A stretch of DNA of 64,000 nt from Sedimentibacter acidaminivorans. GTDB lineage: Bacteria; Bacillota; Clostridia; Tissierellales; Sedimentibacteraceae. The DNA lies in NCBI RefSeq assembly GCF_017873955.1, contig NZ_JAGGKS010000007.1, forward strand, positions 62,001 through 126,000, written 5' to 3'. Each line of letters opens with the position of its first letter. The first letter of the stretch is position 1. The notes beneath the pieces were generated by a model. The model was given only the letters and a program-made list of their open reading frames with translations. It ran no database searches and was not told the DNA's origin. The position numbers and the translations under genes were made by a program. Below, in pieces: positions 28,484 to 36,855 of this stretch.

Positions 28484-29233
28484 ATGGTACAATCTGTGGA
28501 TAGGGCTATTTCTATATTGAAATGTTTTAATGAGAGAAAAAGAGAACTTAAACTTTCAGAAATATCTGATGAACTAGGGTTAAATAAAAGCACCGTTCAT
28601 GGAATTATTAATACATTAAAACAACATGGATTGATAGAACAGGATGAAAAGACACAAAAATATAGGCTTGGATTATATCTAATAGGATTAGGAGAGTTAG
28701 TTGTTAGCTCTATAGACGTTAGGGCTATCGGTTATCCAATTATTGAAGAGGTATGTCAAGTTTTAGAAGAAACAGTACATGCTGTTGTGTTAGATTGTAA
28801 TGATGTTGTTTATATTGATAAAAAAGAATGTGATAATTCAGTAAGAATATCTACAAAAATTGGTTCGAGAAGTCCGTCGTTTTGTACTGCAGATGGTAAA
28901 GTTATGCTTGCGTATTTAGATTTAAAAAAACAAAATATAATAATACCAGATGATATACCAAAGTTTACACCAAATACCATAACTGATAAAAATGAAATTA
29001 TAAAAGAACTAGCTGTTACTAAAGATAGAGGATATGCAATTGACAATGAGCAATATGAGACGGGCTTAGTATGTGTTGCAGCACCGGTGTTTGACCATTC
29101 GGGTGCAGTTAAATATGCAATAAGTGTAACTGGTCCATCTTTAAGAATGACTCAAGAAAAAATAACTGAATCTATAAAAGTTTTAAAAGATGCAGCATAT
29201 AAAATATCTTATGAAATAGGATATAGAAAATAG
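28484..29233 (+). CDS. IclR-family transcriptional regulator
   Basis: 249 aa, normal family length. The N-terminal winged helix (about 1-65) contains LKLSEISDELGLNKSTVHGIINTL. The effector-binding GAF-like domain (about 80-249) has the conserved CTADGKVMLAYL and GYAIDNEQYETGLVCVAAPVFD motifs. IclR proteins bind small acids and repress or activate catabolic operons. I chose ATG 28484 (GGGTGG 5 bases upstream) over GTG 28475. It is upstream of and parallel to the electron-transfer genes, 311 bases away, and could regulate them, but no operator is evident. Confidence 0.9.
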   Translation: MVQSVDRAISILKCFNERKRELKLSEISDELGLNKSTVHGIINTLKQHGLIEQDEKTQKYRLGLYLIGLGELVVSSIDVRAIGYPIIEEVCQVLEETVHAVVLDCNDVVYIDKKECDNSVRISTKIGSRSPSFCTADGKVMLAYLDLKKQNIIIPDDIPKFTPNTITDKNEIIKELAVTKDRGYAIDNEQYETGLVCVAAPVFDHSGAVKYAISVTGPSLRMTQEKITESIKVLKDAAYKISYEIGYRK

Positions 29234-29544
29234 TAATAAATTATTTTTTTACTAAAATATGTAAATGCAGTTTGATAATGCTGAACCGACAGACGGGTTA
29301 ATAAAAAATTTGATTTTAAAAGTTTAGAATTTAACAATTAAGCAATATAAGTATAAATAAAACCTATATATTAATATGTGATTTAATACTAAATGTAATA
29401 CAATAAAATTTTCATAAAAGGTTTATATATGGTAAACAAAGGGTATAATAAATTTTAATCATATATAAATTCAGATTAATGTTTCAATTTTAATTGATTT
29501 AATATAATTTGATAAAATTGTCACTAAAAAATAAGGAGAGTGCT
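29234..29544. other. 311-base gap before ndh2
   Basis: AT-rich. A short dyad (AACC...GGGTT near 29283-29299) may end the IclR transcript. TATAAT at 29444-29449 is a possible -10 for the electron-transfer operon but the -35 is poor. Nothing else seen. Confidence 0.35.
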
Positions 29545-31512
29545 ATGGGGACTAAGATTGTAGTTGTAGGTGCTGGTTATGCAGGAATTCTAACCGCTAA
29601 AAAATTAGCAAAGAAATTTAAGAAAAATAATGATGTTAGTATTACAATAATTGACAAGAATCCTTTTCATACAATGCTAACAGAACTTCATGAGGTTGCT
29701 GCGAATCGTGTTGATGAGGACAGTATAAAAATTAGTTTAAAAAAAGTTTTTGCAGGTAGAAAAGTTGATGTTAAGCTTGATACAATAAATTCAATTGAAT
29801 TTGATAAAAAATTAGTTAATGGTAAAAATCAAAATTATGATTATGATTATTTAGTGTTAGCTGCTGGTTCAAAGCCTACTGATTTTGGAATTAGTGGTGT
29901 TAAGGACCATGCTTTCATGCTTTGGTCATATGAAGATGCAGTTAAACTTAAAGATCATATACAAGATATGTTTAGAAAAGCAGCTGTTGAAACAGATTTA
30001 GAAGAAAAGAAAAGACTATTGACTTTCCATGTTGTTGGTGCTGGATTTACTGGTGTTGAAATGATTGGAGAGCTTGCAGAGTATGTTCCTATTCTTTGCG
30101 AGAAGTATGAAATAGAAAGAGAACTTGTAACACTTGTTAATGCAGATGGATTATCTAGAACTGTACCAAATCTAGATGAAACTCTTTCTAAAAAGGTTGA
30201 GAAGAGATTAACTAAGATGGGCGTTGATTTACTTCTTAACAATTTTGTTCAAAGTGTTGGATCAGATTATATCGAAACTAAAAATGGAGATAAAATAACT
30301 CGTCACACTACTGGAACTGTTATTTGGGCAGCTGGAATTGAAGGTTCTGATATAACAACTAAGGTTACTAAACAGCTTGAAGGCGGTGGAAGAGGTCGTG
30401 TTAAGTTAGATCAATATTTGCGTTCTGTTGATGACGAGCATGTTTATGTTGTTGGAGATAACATGTTCTATATTTGTGAAGGTGAAGAGAGACCGGTACC
30501 TCAAGTAGTTGAAAATGCTGAACAAAGTGCAGAAACTGCAGCACACAATATTGAATGTGTAATCACAGGGAACGGTGAAATGCATGCATATCAACATAAA
30601 AATCATGGATTTATGGTTTGTGTTGGTGGAAGATATGGAGTTGCTAGCGTTGGACTTCCAAACCATATGTTTAAACTTCCGTCTTTCCTAGCTATGTTTG
30701 CAAAACATTTTATAAATATAGTATACTTTATTCAGGTATTGGGATGGAATAAAATATTTAGTTACATTAGACATGAATTTTTCACTATAAGAAATTGCAG
30801 AAGTTTCGTAGGTGGACACTTCTCAAATAGAACTCCAAGTTTTTTACTTGTTGCATTAAGAATTTGGCTTGGTTGTGTTTGGGTTTTTGAAGGAGTTATG
30901 AAAATTGTTGAAGGTTGGTTTACTTCACCTATGTTGACTGCATTCTTCGGTGGAGCAAATGCATGGTACAATAATATTGTTAGTGGGGGTAGTGCTACTG
31001 GGGCAGCTGATGGAGTGAGTGCAGCTACAGCTGAAGCAGCGTCTCAAGTTGCTGAATCGGTTGGAACAGCAATCTTAAACTTTGATTTTATTGGTTTGTT
31101 CCAAGTTATATTTGTTAGTGGAAAGGCTTTAGCTGAATCAACAATTAGCGATTTTGCATTTAAATTAAATGTACCACTTATGAATTGGTTTGTTGATACT
31201 TTAATTATGCCTAGTGATTCAGTTCAAATATTTATGCAAGGTTCTATAGTTGTAGCAGAAATATTGATTGGACTTGCATTAATTGGTGGGTTATTTACAT
31301 TCCCTGCATCTGCATTGTCATTAATTCTTCAAGTTATGTTTGTTTGTACAACTGGATTGTATTTAAATACATTCTGGATGATATTTGCATCAATTGCACT
31401 CTTGATTGGCGCTGGTAGAACATTTGGCTTAGACTATTATGTTATGCCATACCTTAAAAAGAAATGGAAACAAATACCATTTGTGAGAAGGCTGTATATT
31501 TACAATGACTAA
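29545..31512 (+). CDS. ndh2: Type II NADH:quinone oxidoreductase with C-terminal membrane (DoxX-like) domain
   Basis: 655 aa from ATG 29545 (AAGGAG upstream); a longer TTG start at 29509 overlaps the ribosome binding site. FAD-binding VVGAGYAG is at residues 7-14 and NADH-binding VVGAGFTG near 162-169. GDN...PQVVENAEQ near 305-325 is the conserved FAD C-terminal contact. Ordinary Ndh-II is about 400 aa and peripheral. Here residues about 430-640 add four or five hydrophobic segments, as in the Listeria Ndh2 of the extracellular electron transfer system. It would oxidise NADH and reduce a membrane quinone without pumping protons. The next gene starts 8 bases before this stop, indicating tight coupling. 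Confidence 0.9.
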   Translation: MGTKIVVVGAGYAGILTAKKLAKKFKKNNDVSITIIDKNPFHTMLTELHEVAANRVDEDSIKISLKKVFAGRKVDVKLDTINSIEFDKKLVNGKNQNYDYDYLVLAAGSKPTDFGISGVKDHAFMLWSYEDAVKLKDHIQDMFRKAAVETDLEEKKRLLTFHVVGAGFTGVEMIGELAEYVPILCEKYEIERELVTLVNADGLSRTVPNLDETLSKKVEKRLTKMGVDLLLNNFVQSVGSDYIETKNGDKITRHTTGTVIWAAGIEGSDITTKVTKQLEGGGRGRVKLDQYLRSVDDEHVYVVGDNMFYICEGEERPVPQVVENAEQSAETAAHNIECVITGNGEMHAYQHKNHGFMVCVGGRYGVASVGLPNHMFKLPSFLAMFAKHFINIVYFIQVLGWNKIFSYIRHEFFTIRNCRSFVGGHFSNRTPSFLLVALRIWLGCVWVFEGVMKIVEGWFTSPMLTAFFGGANAWYNNIVSGGSATGAADGVSAATAEAASQVAESVGTAILNFDFIGLFQVIFVSGKALAESTISDFAFKLNVPLMNWFVDTLIMPSDSVQIFMQGSIVVAEILIGLALIGGLFTFPASALSLILQVMFVCTTGLYLNTFWMIFASIALLIGAGRTFGLDYYVMPYLKKKWKQIPFVRRLYIYND

Positions 31513-32494
31513 TAAAGATATAAAAACAAAAGAAAATATTGATAATGTAAAGTTAATAAAATATGACGATGCGATAAAACTAGTAAAAAAAGAGGTAGAT
31601 AGTGTTCTATCTTCCTCTCCTCGTGTAATTAGAGGTTATACTGAACATTTGATGGGTTCAAATGGTAAATTTATACGCGCTATATCTTTGATTGCATGTG
31701 CTGAGGATATAGATGGATTAGTACATCCAAATGCAATAAAATTTGCTGCCTCAATAGAATTGTTACATCTTGCAACTTTAGTTCATGATGATATTATAGA
31801 TAATGCAAATTTGAGAAGAGGCTCCGTAACACTTCAAAAAAAGTATGGTAAGAGAACTGCAGTTATATGTGGTGATTACTTACTAGCGGTTTCCCTTAAG
31901 CTTGCAGCATCAATTAATAATAAAGAAGATTATCTTGAGTTAGATATGCCAGATTATATTACTAAAATTTGTGTTGGTGAACTAAGTCAACATATTAACA
32001 ATTACAATTTAGATTTATCTGTTTATAGATATTTGAAAATAATATCAGGTAAAACCGCTGCTTTGTTTGAAGCTTCATTTTATGCAGGGGCTGTCTTATG
32101 TGAAACAGATAAAGTAAAGATAAATAAATATAAAGAGCTTGGAAGATATATTGGTATGATTTTTCAACTAACTGATGATTGCATGGATTTTGAAACAACA
32201 GAAGATGTCGCCAAAAAACCTGTACAATCTGATTATGAACAAGGAGTGGTAACTTTACCACTTATTTATACCTTTAAAAATATGTTAGGCTTTAAAGAAA
32301 AGGCAAGGAACAAGGAGGTAACAAGAGATGATATTAATAAGGCTGTTGTAAAGTCAGGTGGTCTTAATTACACTCATCTGTTATCAAAAAAGTATTATAA
32401 TAAGGCTTTAGGATTAATAAATGAATTAGAAATTACACCTAGTAAAAAAGGAAGATTAATTGCGATTTTAAATAAGTCTTTTAGAGTACTATAA
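31505..32494 (+). CDS. dmkB: Polyprenyl diphosphate synthase (quinone side chain)
   Basis: 329 aa trans-prenyltransferase. The first Asp-rich motif DDIID (95-99) is followed by the LRRG arginines and the second by DDCMD (224-228), the Mg2+-diphosphate sites. It condenses IPP with an allylic diphosphate to make the C30-C40 chain of a menaquinone. It overlaps ndh2 by 8 bases, and in Listeria the equivalent gene (dmkB) is part of the EET locus and supplies demethylmenaquinone to Ndh2. Chain length cannot be set from the sequence. The symbol is given from context, not from activity. Confidence 0.85.
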   Translation: MTNKDIKTKENIDNVKLIKYDDAIKLVKKEVDSVLSSSPRVIRGYTEHLMGSNGKFIRAISLIACAEDIDGLVHPNAIKFAASIELLHLATLVHDDIIDNANLRRGSVTLQKKYGKRTAVICGDYLLAVSLKLAASINNKEDYLELDMPDYITKICVGELSQHINNYNLDLSVYRYLKIISGKTAALFEASFYAGAVLCETDKVKINKYKELGRYIGMIFQLTDDCMDFETTEDVAKKPVQSDYEQGVVTLPLIYTFKNMLGFKEKARNKEVTRDDINKAVVKSGGLNYTHLLSKKYYNKALGLINELEITPSKKGRLIAILNKSFRVL

Positions 32495-32560
32495 ATCATG
32501 TATATATATCGGGTTATAACCGAATTTATATAAAAATTAAACATTTTATGGAGGAATTTA

Positions 32561-33637
32561 ATGAAAAAGTTATTAGTATTATTATTGGTTTTAACTATGT
32601 CTTTATTTGTATTTGTTGGATGTAGTTCAGAAAAGCCAGTATCAGAAACACCAGCGACAGAAACACCAGCAACAGAGACACCAGCAACAGAAACACCAGC
32701 TACTGATGATTCAGTAAAAACTGGTATAGCAGTTATATCATCGATTGGAAAATCAACTGATGCTGCTGCAGACAAAGAAGGATTAGCACAAGTTGATTCA
32801 GTAGTAGTTGCAGTTACTGTAGATAATGAAGGAAAAATTGTTAAAGCGGCTATAGATACTGCACAAACAAAAATTAACTTTTCTACAGAAGGTAAAATAA
32901 CTACTGATAAAGCAAGTGAGTTTAAATCAAAACAAGAGCTTGGTACTGAATATGGAATTAGCAAAGTATCTAAAATAGGAAAAGAGTGGAATGAGCAAGC
33001 TAATGCTTTAGCTGATTATGTAATAGGTAAAACAGTTGAAGAAATTAAAGGAATTGCTGTAACAGAAGATGGAGTTCCTACAGATGCTGATTTAGCTGCA
33101 TCAGTTTCAATTAAAATTGGTGGATATATAGATGGAATTGAAAAAGCAGTTGCTAATGCTCAAGATTTAGGCGCTAAATCAAGTGATGAGCTTGGATTAG
33201 GAGTTTCTACTTCTATAGCAAAGTCTAAAGATGCTGCAGCAGATGCAGAAGGAGTAGCTCAAGCTTATACTTATTACACAGCAACAACTTTTGATGCTGA
33301 TGGTGTAATAACAAGCTGTAGCATTGAAGCTTCTCAAAGCAATATAAATTTCACTACAGAAGGTAAAATTACTACTGATTTAGCAGCACCTTTAAAATCT
33401 AAAGTTGAATTAGGTGATGAATATGGAATGAAAAAAGCTTCTAAAATCGGTAAAGAATGGTTTGAACAATCAGATGCGTTCTCAAAATATGTTGTTGGAA
33501 AAACAGTTGAAGAAGTTGAAGGTATAGCTGTAGATGAAGATGGTCATACTACAGATGCTGATTTAATGGCTTCTGTAACAGTAGGAATTGGTGAATTCCA
33601 AGAAACAATAAAAAAAGCACAGGCAAATGCAAAGTAA
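32561..33637 (+). CDS. pplA: Lipoprotein with two FMN-binding repeats, PplA-type extracellular electron carrier
   Basis: 358 aa. A lipoprotein signal ends in FVGC with Cys21, followed by a four-fold ETPAT linker that would lift the protein off the membrane. Two homologous domains follow (about 53-195 and 210-350), each with NFSTEGKITTD-like and IGKEW motifs and ending in TDADLxASV. By alignment with the flavinylation motif of NqrC/RnfG (DxxTGATxT), the probable FMN acceptors are Ser181 and Ser338; Ser rather than Thr is unusual. In Listeria, PplA is flavinylated by ApbE and carries electrons to extracellular iron. A perfect palindrome GGTTATAACC (32512-32521) lies upstream and could be an operator or small hairpin. 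Confidence 0.88.
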   Translation: MKKLLVLLLVLTMSLFVFVGCSSEKPVSETPATETPATETPATETPATDDSVKTGIAVISSIGKSTDAAADKEGLAQVDSVVVAVTVDNEGKIVKAAIDTAQTKINFSTEGKITTDKASEFKSKQELGTEYGISKVSKIGKEWNEQANALADYVIGKTVEEIKGIAVTEDGVPTDADLAASVSIKIGGYIDGIEKAVANAQDLGAKSSDELGLGVSTSIAKSKDAAADAEGVAQAYTYYTATTFDADGVITSCSIEASQSNINFTTEGKITTDLAAPLKSKVELGDEYGMKKASKIGKEWFEQSDAFSKYVVGKTVEEVEGIAVDEDGHTTDADLMASVTVGIGEFQETIKKAQANAK

Positions 33638-33650
33638 TAAATAAATTGTG

Positions 33651-33677
33651 AGGGGTAGTATTGCTACCCCTTATTTT
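33651..33677 (+). terminator. Terminator between pplA and the flavin transferase
   Basis: AGGGGTAG (33651-33658), loop TATTG, CTACCCCT (33664-33671), then TATTTTT. It would make the carrier more abundant than its modifying enzyme, a sensible ratio. Confidence 0.8.
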
Positions 33678-33690
33678 TGAGGTGAAAAGT

Positions 33691-34737
33691 TTGTTAAAAA
33701 AAATTGCTGCAATTTTAATTGTAATTATAATGTTACTTAATCTATCAGCTTGTAATAAAAAGGAACCAACTCGTTATGAAGCTCAGTTTCTTTCTTTATT
33801 CGACACGGTTACAACAATTGTAGGTTTTGCAGAAAGCGAAGAAAAGTTTACAGAATATTCACAATTAATATATGATGATCTAAAAGAGTATCATGAACTA
33901 TATGATATTTATAATGATTATGAGGGAATTAACAATATTAAAACAATAAATGATAATGCAGGAATAAAGCCAATAAAAGTTGATAAAAAAATAATTGACT
34001 TAATACTATTTGCTAAAGACGAGTATGTAGAGACAAGTGGAAAAACAAATATAGCTCTAGGTTCAGTACTAAGTATATGGCATGAATATCGTACTGAAGG
34101 TATAGAAGATCCAGAAAATGCAAAATTGCCTTCTATAGATAAGTTAAAAGACGCAGCAGAGCATACAGATATAAATAGTGTTATTGTTGATGAAAATAAT
34201 TCAACTGTTTATCTTAGTGATCCTGATATGCGCCTTGATGTTGGAGCAATTGCTAAGGGATATGCAACTGAGCAGGTTAGCAGATTAGCAAAGGAAAAAG
34301 GATTAGTTTCAGCAATAATTAGTGTGGGTGGAAATGTTCGAGGATTAGGAAATAAGGCAGATACAAACGAACAATGGAGTGTAGGTATCCAAAACCCTAA
34401 TAAGGAAAGTGAAAGTAATGTTTTAAAACTTGTATATTTATCTGATAAATCTTTGGTTACAAGTGGAAATTATGAAAGATATTATACGGTAAATGGTAAG
34501 AGATACAATCATATAATTAATCAAGAAACATTGTACCCATCAGAATATTTTGCATCAGTTTCGATTATTTGTATAGATTCTGGCAAGGCAGATGGTCTTT
34601 CTACAGCAATATTTAGCATGCCTTATGAGCAGGGCAAAGAGCTAATTGACAGTTTACCTGATACAGAGGCTATGTGGGTATATAATAATGGAGAAATAAA
34701 ATACAGTGAAAATTTTGAAAAGCTTATTAAGGAATAA
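33691..34737 (+). CDS. fmnB: ApbE family FAD:protein FMN transferase (FmnB-type)
   Basis: 348 aa from TTG 33691, which has GAGGTG 6 bases upstream; the longer frame from 33661 runs through the preceding terminator and is rejected. Lipoprotein signal ending LSAC (Cys21). ApbE motifs: DVGAIAKGYATE, ISVGGNVRGLG, VTSGNYERYY with HIINQET, and DSGKADGLSTAIF with metal-binding Asp. The enzyme works outside the membrane, cutting FAD and attaching FMN covalently to Thr/Ser of target proteins, here obviously the upstream pplA product. This gives the functional four-gene unit ndh2-dmkB-pplA-fmnB. Confidence 0.92.
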   Translation: MLKKIAAILIVIIMLLNLSACNKKEPTRYEAQFLSLFDTVTTIVGFAESEEKFTEYSQLIYDDLKEYHELYDIYNDYEGINNIKTINDNAGIKPIKVDKKIIDLILFAKDEYVETSGKTNIALGSVLSIWHEYRTEGIEDPENAKLPSIDKLKDAAEHTDINSVIVDENNSTVYLSDPDMRLDVGAIAKGYATEQVSRLAKEKGLVSAIISVGGNVRGLGNKADTNEQWSVGIQNPNKESESNVLKLVYLSDKSLVTSGNYERYYTVNGKRYNHIINQETLYPSEYFASVSIICIDSGKADGLSTAIFSMPYEQGKELIDSLPDTEAMWVYNNGEIKYSENFEKLIKE

Positions 34738-34770
34738 TATATTTTGCTTTTCTGTATATATCATTTAATA

Positions 34771-34813
34771 CCCTATTGTAGATATCATTTAATCTATATT
34801 ATAGGGTTTTTTT
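34771..34813 (+). terminator. Terminator closing the electron-transfer operon
   Basis: CCCTAT (34771-34776) pairs with ATAGGG (34801-34806), with an inner TAGAT/ATCTA pairing, followed by seven T. Confidence 0.75.
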
Positions 34814-34908
34814 ATTTAAATTGACTAATACCAGAAGAAAGATATATTTCATTTGACAGTAATTAGAAAGTATAATAAAATGAATAAGTAATCTAAAAAT
34901 AAGGTAGT

Positions 34909-34990
34909 GCATTTTAAATGAATACTAATTAGATCTAGTAGTAATGCATATTATACAACCCAAGGTATTTAAGCTTTGGGATTTTTTGGT
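34909..34990 (+). promoter_or_regulatory. Possible attenuator leader of the ABC exporter operon
   Basis: The leader holds a GCATT (34909-34913)/AATGC (34943-34947) pairing around ACTA/TAGT, then a terminator-like hairpin CCCAA (34959-34963)/TTGGG (34976-34980) followed by six T, 20 bases before the start codon. A tetrapeptide frame ATG AAT ACT AAT TAG starts at 34918. Drug-induced attenuation with a leader peptide is known for the homologous Bacillus BmrCD exporter; here it is inference. Confidence 0.35.
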
Positions 34991-35005
34991 AAGGGGGCAT
35001 ACGTA

Positions 35006-36823
35006 ATGAAAGGTAAAAATAAATTGAGTTATAAAATATTATTTTCGTATGCGGATGGTTTGAAGAAGTTTTTATTTATATCTGCAGTTGCAACTGTATT
35101 GAGAGTTTTTGTTAATTTTATAACCCCACAAGTTATTAGAATTACAGTTGACTCAGTTATTGGGGATAAACCAATGAATTTTATTTCCCCTATTATGAAT
35201 CTCATTGATTCAATTGGTGGTAGACAAGGATTAAGGGAAAACATCTGGATTAGTGCAGTAGCAGTGCTGATTTTAGCTGTAATTACTTGCATATGTGATT
35301 ATATTGGAAGGGTTACTATAGCAAAGGGTTCGGAAGGAATAATAAAAAATATACGAAATGGGCTGTACGAACATATACAAAAACTTCCATATCATTGGCA
35401 TGTAAAAAATCAAACGGGGGATATAATACAAAGATCAACGTCAGATGTTGAGGTGGTTAGGAACTTTATTTCTACTCAATTAGCAGAAATGTTTAGAACA
35501 ATAATGCTTATAATTGTATCTTTAACATTGATGTTTTCTATGAATTTCAAACTCACGTCAATTGTACTTATTTTTGTACCGATAATTATAATATATTCGT
35601 CAATCTTTTATGGTATTTTATCTAGAAAGTTTTTAGTAGCAGATGAAGCCGAAGGGGACCTTTTTTCGGCGGCACAAGAAAATTTAACGGGAGTTAGAGT
35701 TGTTAGGGCGTTTGGTAGAGAAAAATATGAAATAGAAAGATTTTCAAAGAAAAATAGGGACTTTTCCGATTTGTGGGTTAAACTAGGATATCAGTTGGGA
35801 TATTATTGGGGACTAGGAGATTTAGTAACAGGATTTCAAGTTATGACAATTATATGCGTTGGTGTAATTCAAGCTTCAAATGGTGTTATAACATTAGGAG
35901 AGTTCTTGGTGTTTGTTTCATATAATTCAATGTTGGCATGGCCAGTAAGAAGTTTTGGACGTATATTAGGTGAAATGAGTAAGACAAAGGTTTCAGTTAC
36001 TAGAATTTGTGAAGTGTTGAATGAACCTGTAGAAGATGATGAGCCTGATAATATTTCTGTAGACATGAATAAAGATATTGAATTTAAAAATGTTTCATTT
36101 AAGTATGAAGGACCTGTTCCTGTAGTTAGTGACATTAGCTTTAAAATAAAAGCTGGTACCACTTTTGCTATATTAGGAGGTACTGGGTCTGGTAAAACTA
36201 CACTGATGCACCTATTAAATAGATTGTATGATTTGCCAGAAAATAGTGGTACTATAACAATAGGTGGGGTTGATATAAGAAAAATAAAGAGGGATTATTT
36301 GAGAAGTAATATAGGAATGGTACTTCAAGAACCATTTTTGTTTTCTAGGACGATAAAGCAAAATATAAGCATAGTAAATCCAGATGCTGAAATAGATGAA
36401 ATAAAGCATATTTCGGAAATAGCTCATGTTGATGAAGCTATAGAGAACTTTTCAAAGGGATATGACACTGTTGTTGGTGAAAGAGGTGTTACATTATCAG
36501 GAGGTCAGAAGCAACGTGTTGCAATAGCTAGAATGCTTTTGCAACAAACTCCAATAATGGTTTTTGATGATTCTCTATCAGCTGTTGACTCTGAAACTGA
36601 TTCGAAAATTCGATCAGCATTAAAAGAAAGCAGAAAAAATTCTACAACGATATTGATTTCCCATAGAATAACTACATTGATGCAAGCTGATATGATTCTA
36701 GTTTTAGACAAAGGAAAGGTTGTGGATTTAGGAACTCACGAGGATTTAATTAATCATAGTGGGATTTATAAGAGCATATATGATGTTCAAATGAATATAT
36801 CAGATGATAGTAGTTTGAGTTAA
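35006..36823 (+). CDS. ABC exporter subunit with degenerate catalytic site (heterodimer partner 1)
   Basis: 605 aa from ATG 35006 (AAGGGGG 8 bases upstream). Six membrane spans (about 20-310) then a nucleotide-binding domain with Walker A GGTGSGKTT, Q-loop, signature LSGGQKQR and Walker B IMVFDDSLSAVD. The residue after the Walker B Asp is Asp in place of the catalytic Glu, so the ATP site using this Walker B is degenerate. This pattern is typical of BmrC/LmrC-type halves of heterodimeric type IV exporters that pump drugs or lipids. The next gene supplies the other half. Confidence 0.9.
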   Translation: MKGKNKLSYKILFSYADGLKKFLFISAVATVLRVFVNFITPQVIRITVDSVIGDKPMNFISPIMNLIDSIGGRQGLRENIWISAVAVLILAVITCICDYIGRVTIAKGSEGIIKNIRNGLYEHIQKLPYHWHVKNQTGDIIQRSTSDVEVVRNFISTQLAEMFRTIMLIIVSLTLMFSMNFKLTSIVLIFVPIIIIYSSIFYGILSRKFLVADEAEGDLFSAAQENLTGVRVVRAFGREKYEIERFSKKNRDFSDLWVKLGYQLGYYWGLGDLVTGFQVMTIICVGVIQASNGVITLGEFLVFVSYNSMLAWPVRSFGRILGEMSKTKVSVTRICEVLNEPVEDDEPDNISVDMNKDIEFKNVSFKYEGPVPVVSDISFKIKAGTTFAILGGTGSGKTTLMHLLNRLYDLPENSGTITIGGVDIRKIKRDYLRSNIGMVLQEPFLFSRTIKQNISIVNPDAEIDEIKHISEIAHVDEAIENFSKGYDTVVGERGVTLSGGQKQRVAIARMLLQQTPIMVFDDSLSAVDSETDSKIRSALKESRKNSTTILISHRITTLMQADMILVLDKGKVVDLGTHEDLINHSGIYKSIYDVQMNISDDSSLS

Positions 36824-36855
36824 TAACTAATAGTTAATAGAAATGAGGTGATTTT

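Noticed and set aside
29509-29544. Longer N-terminus of Ndh2 from the upstream TTG
   Set aside because: It would translate across the AAGGAG ribosome binding site, and the Rossmann motif is correctly placed from ATG 29545. The same reasoning rejects 33661 for the ApbE gene and 50177 for the M42 peptidase.
32638-32705. Short 15-base tandem repeat as a regulatory repeat
   Set aside because: It encodes the ETPAT linker of the lipoprotein, a normal low-complexity spacer.
34853-34876. TTGACA followed by TATAAT as a promoter of the ABC exporter
   Set aside because: The spacer is only 12 bases, too short for a working SigA promoter.
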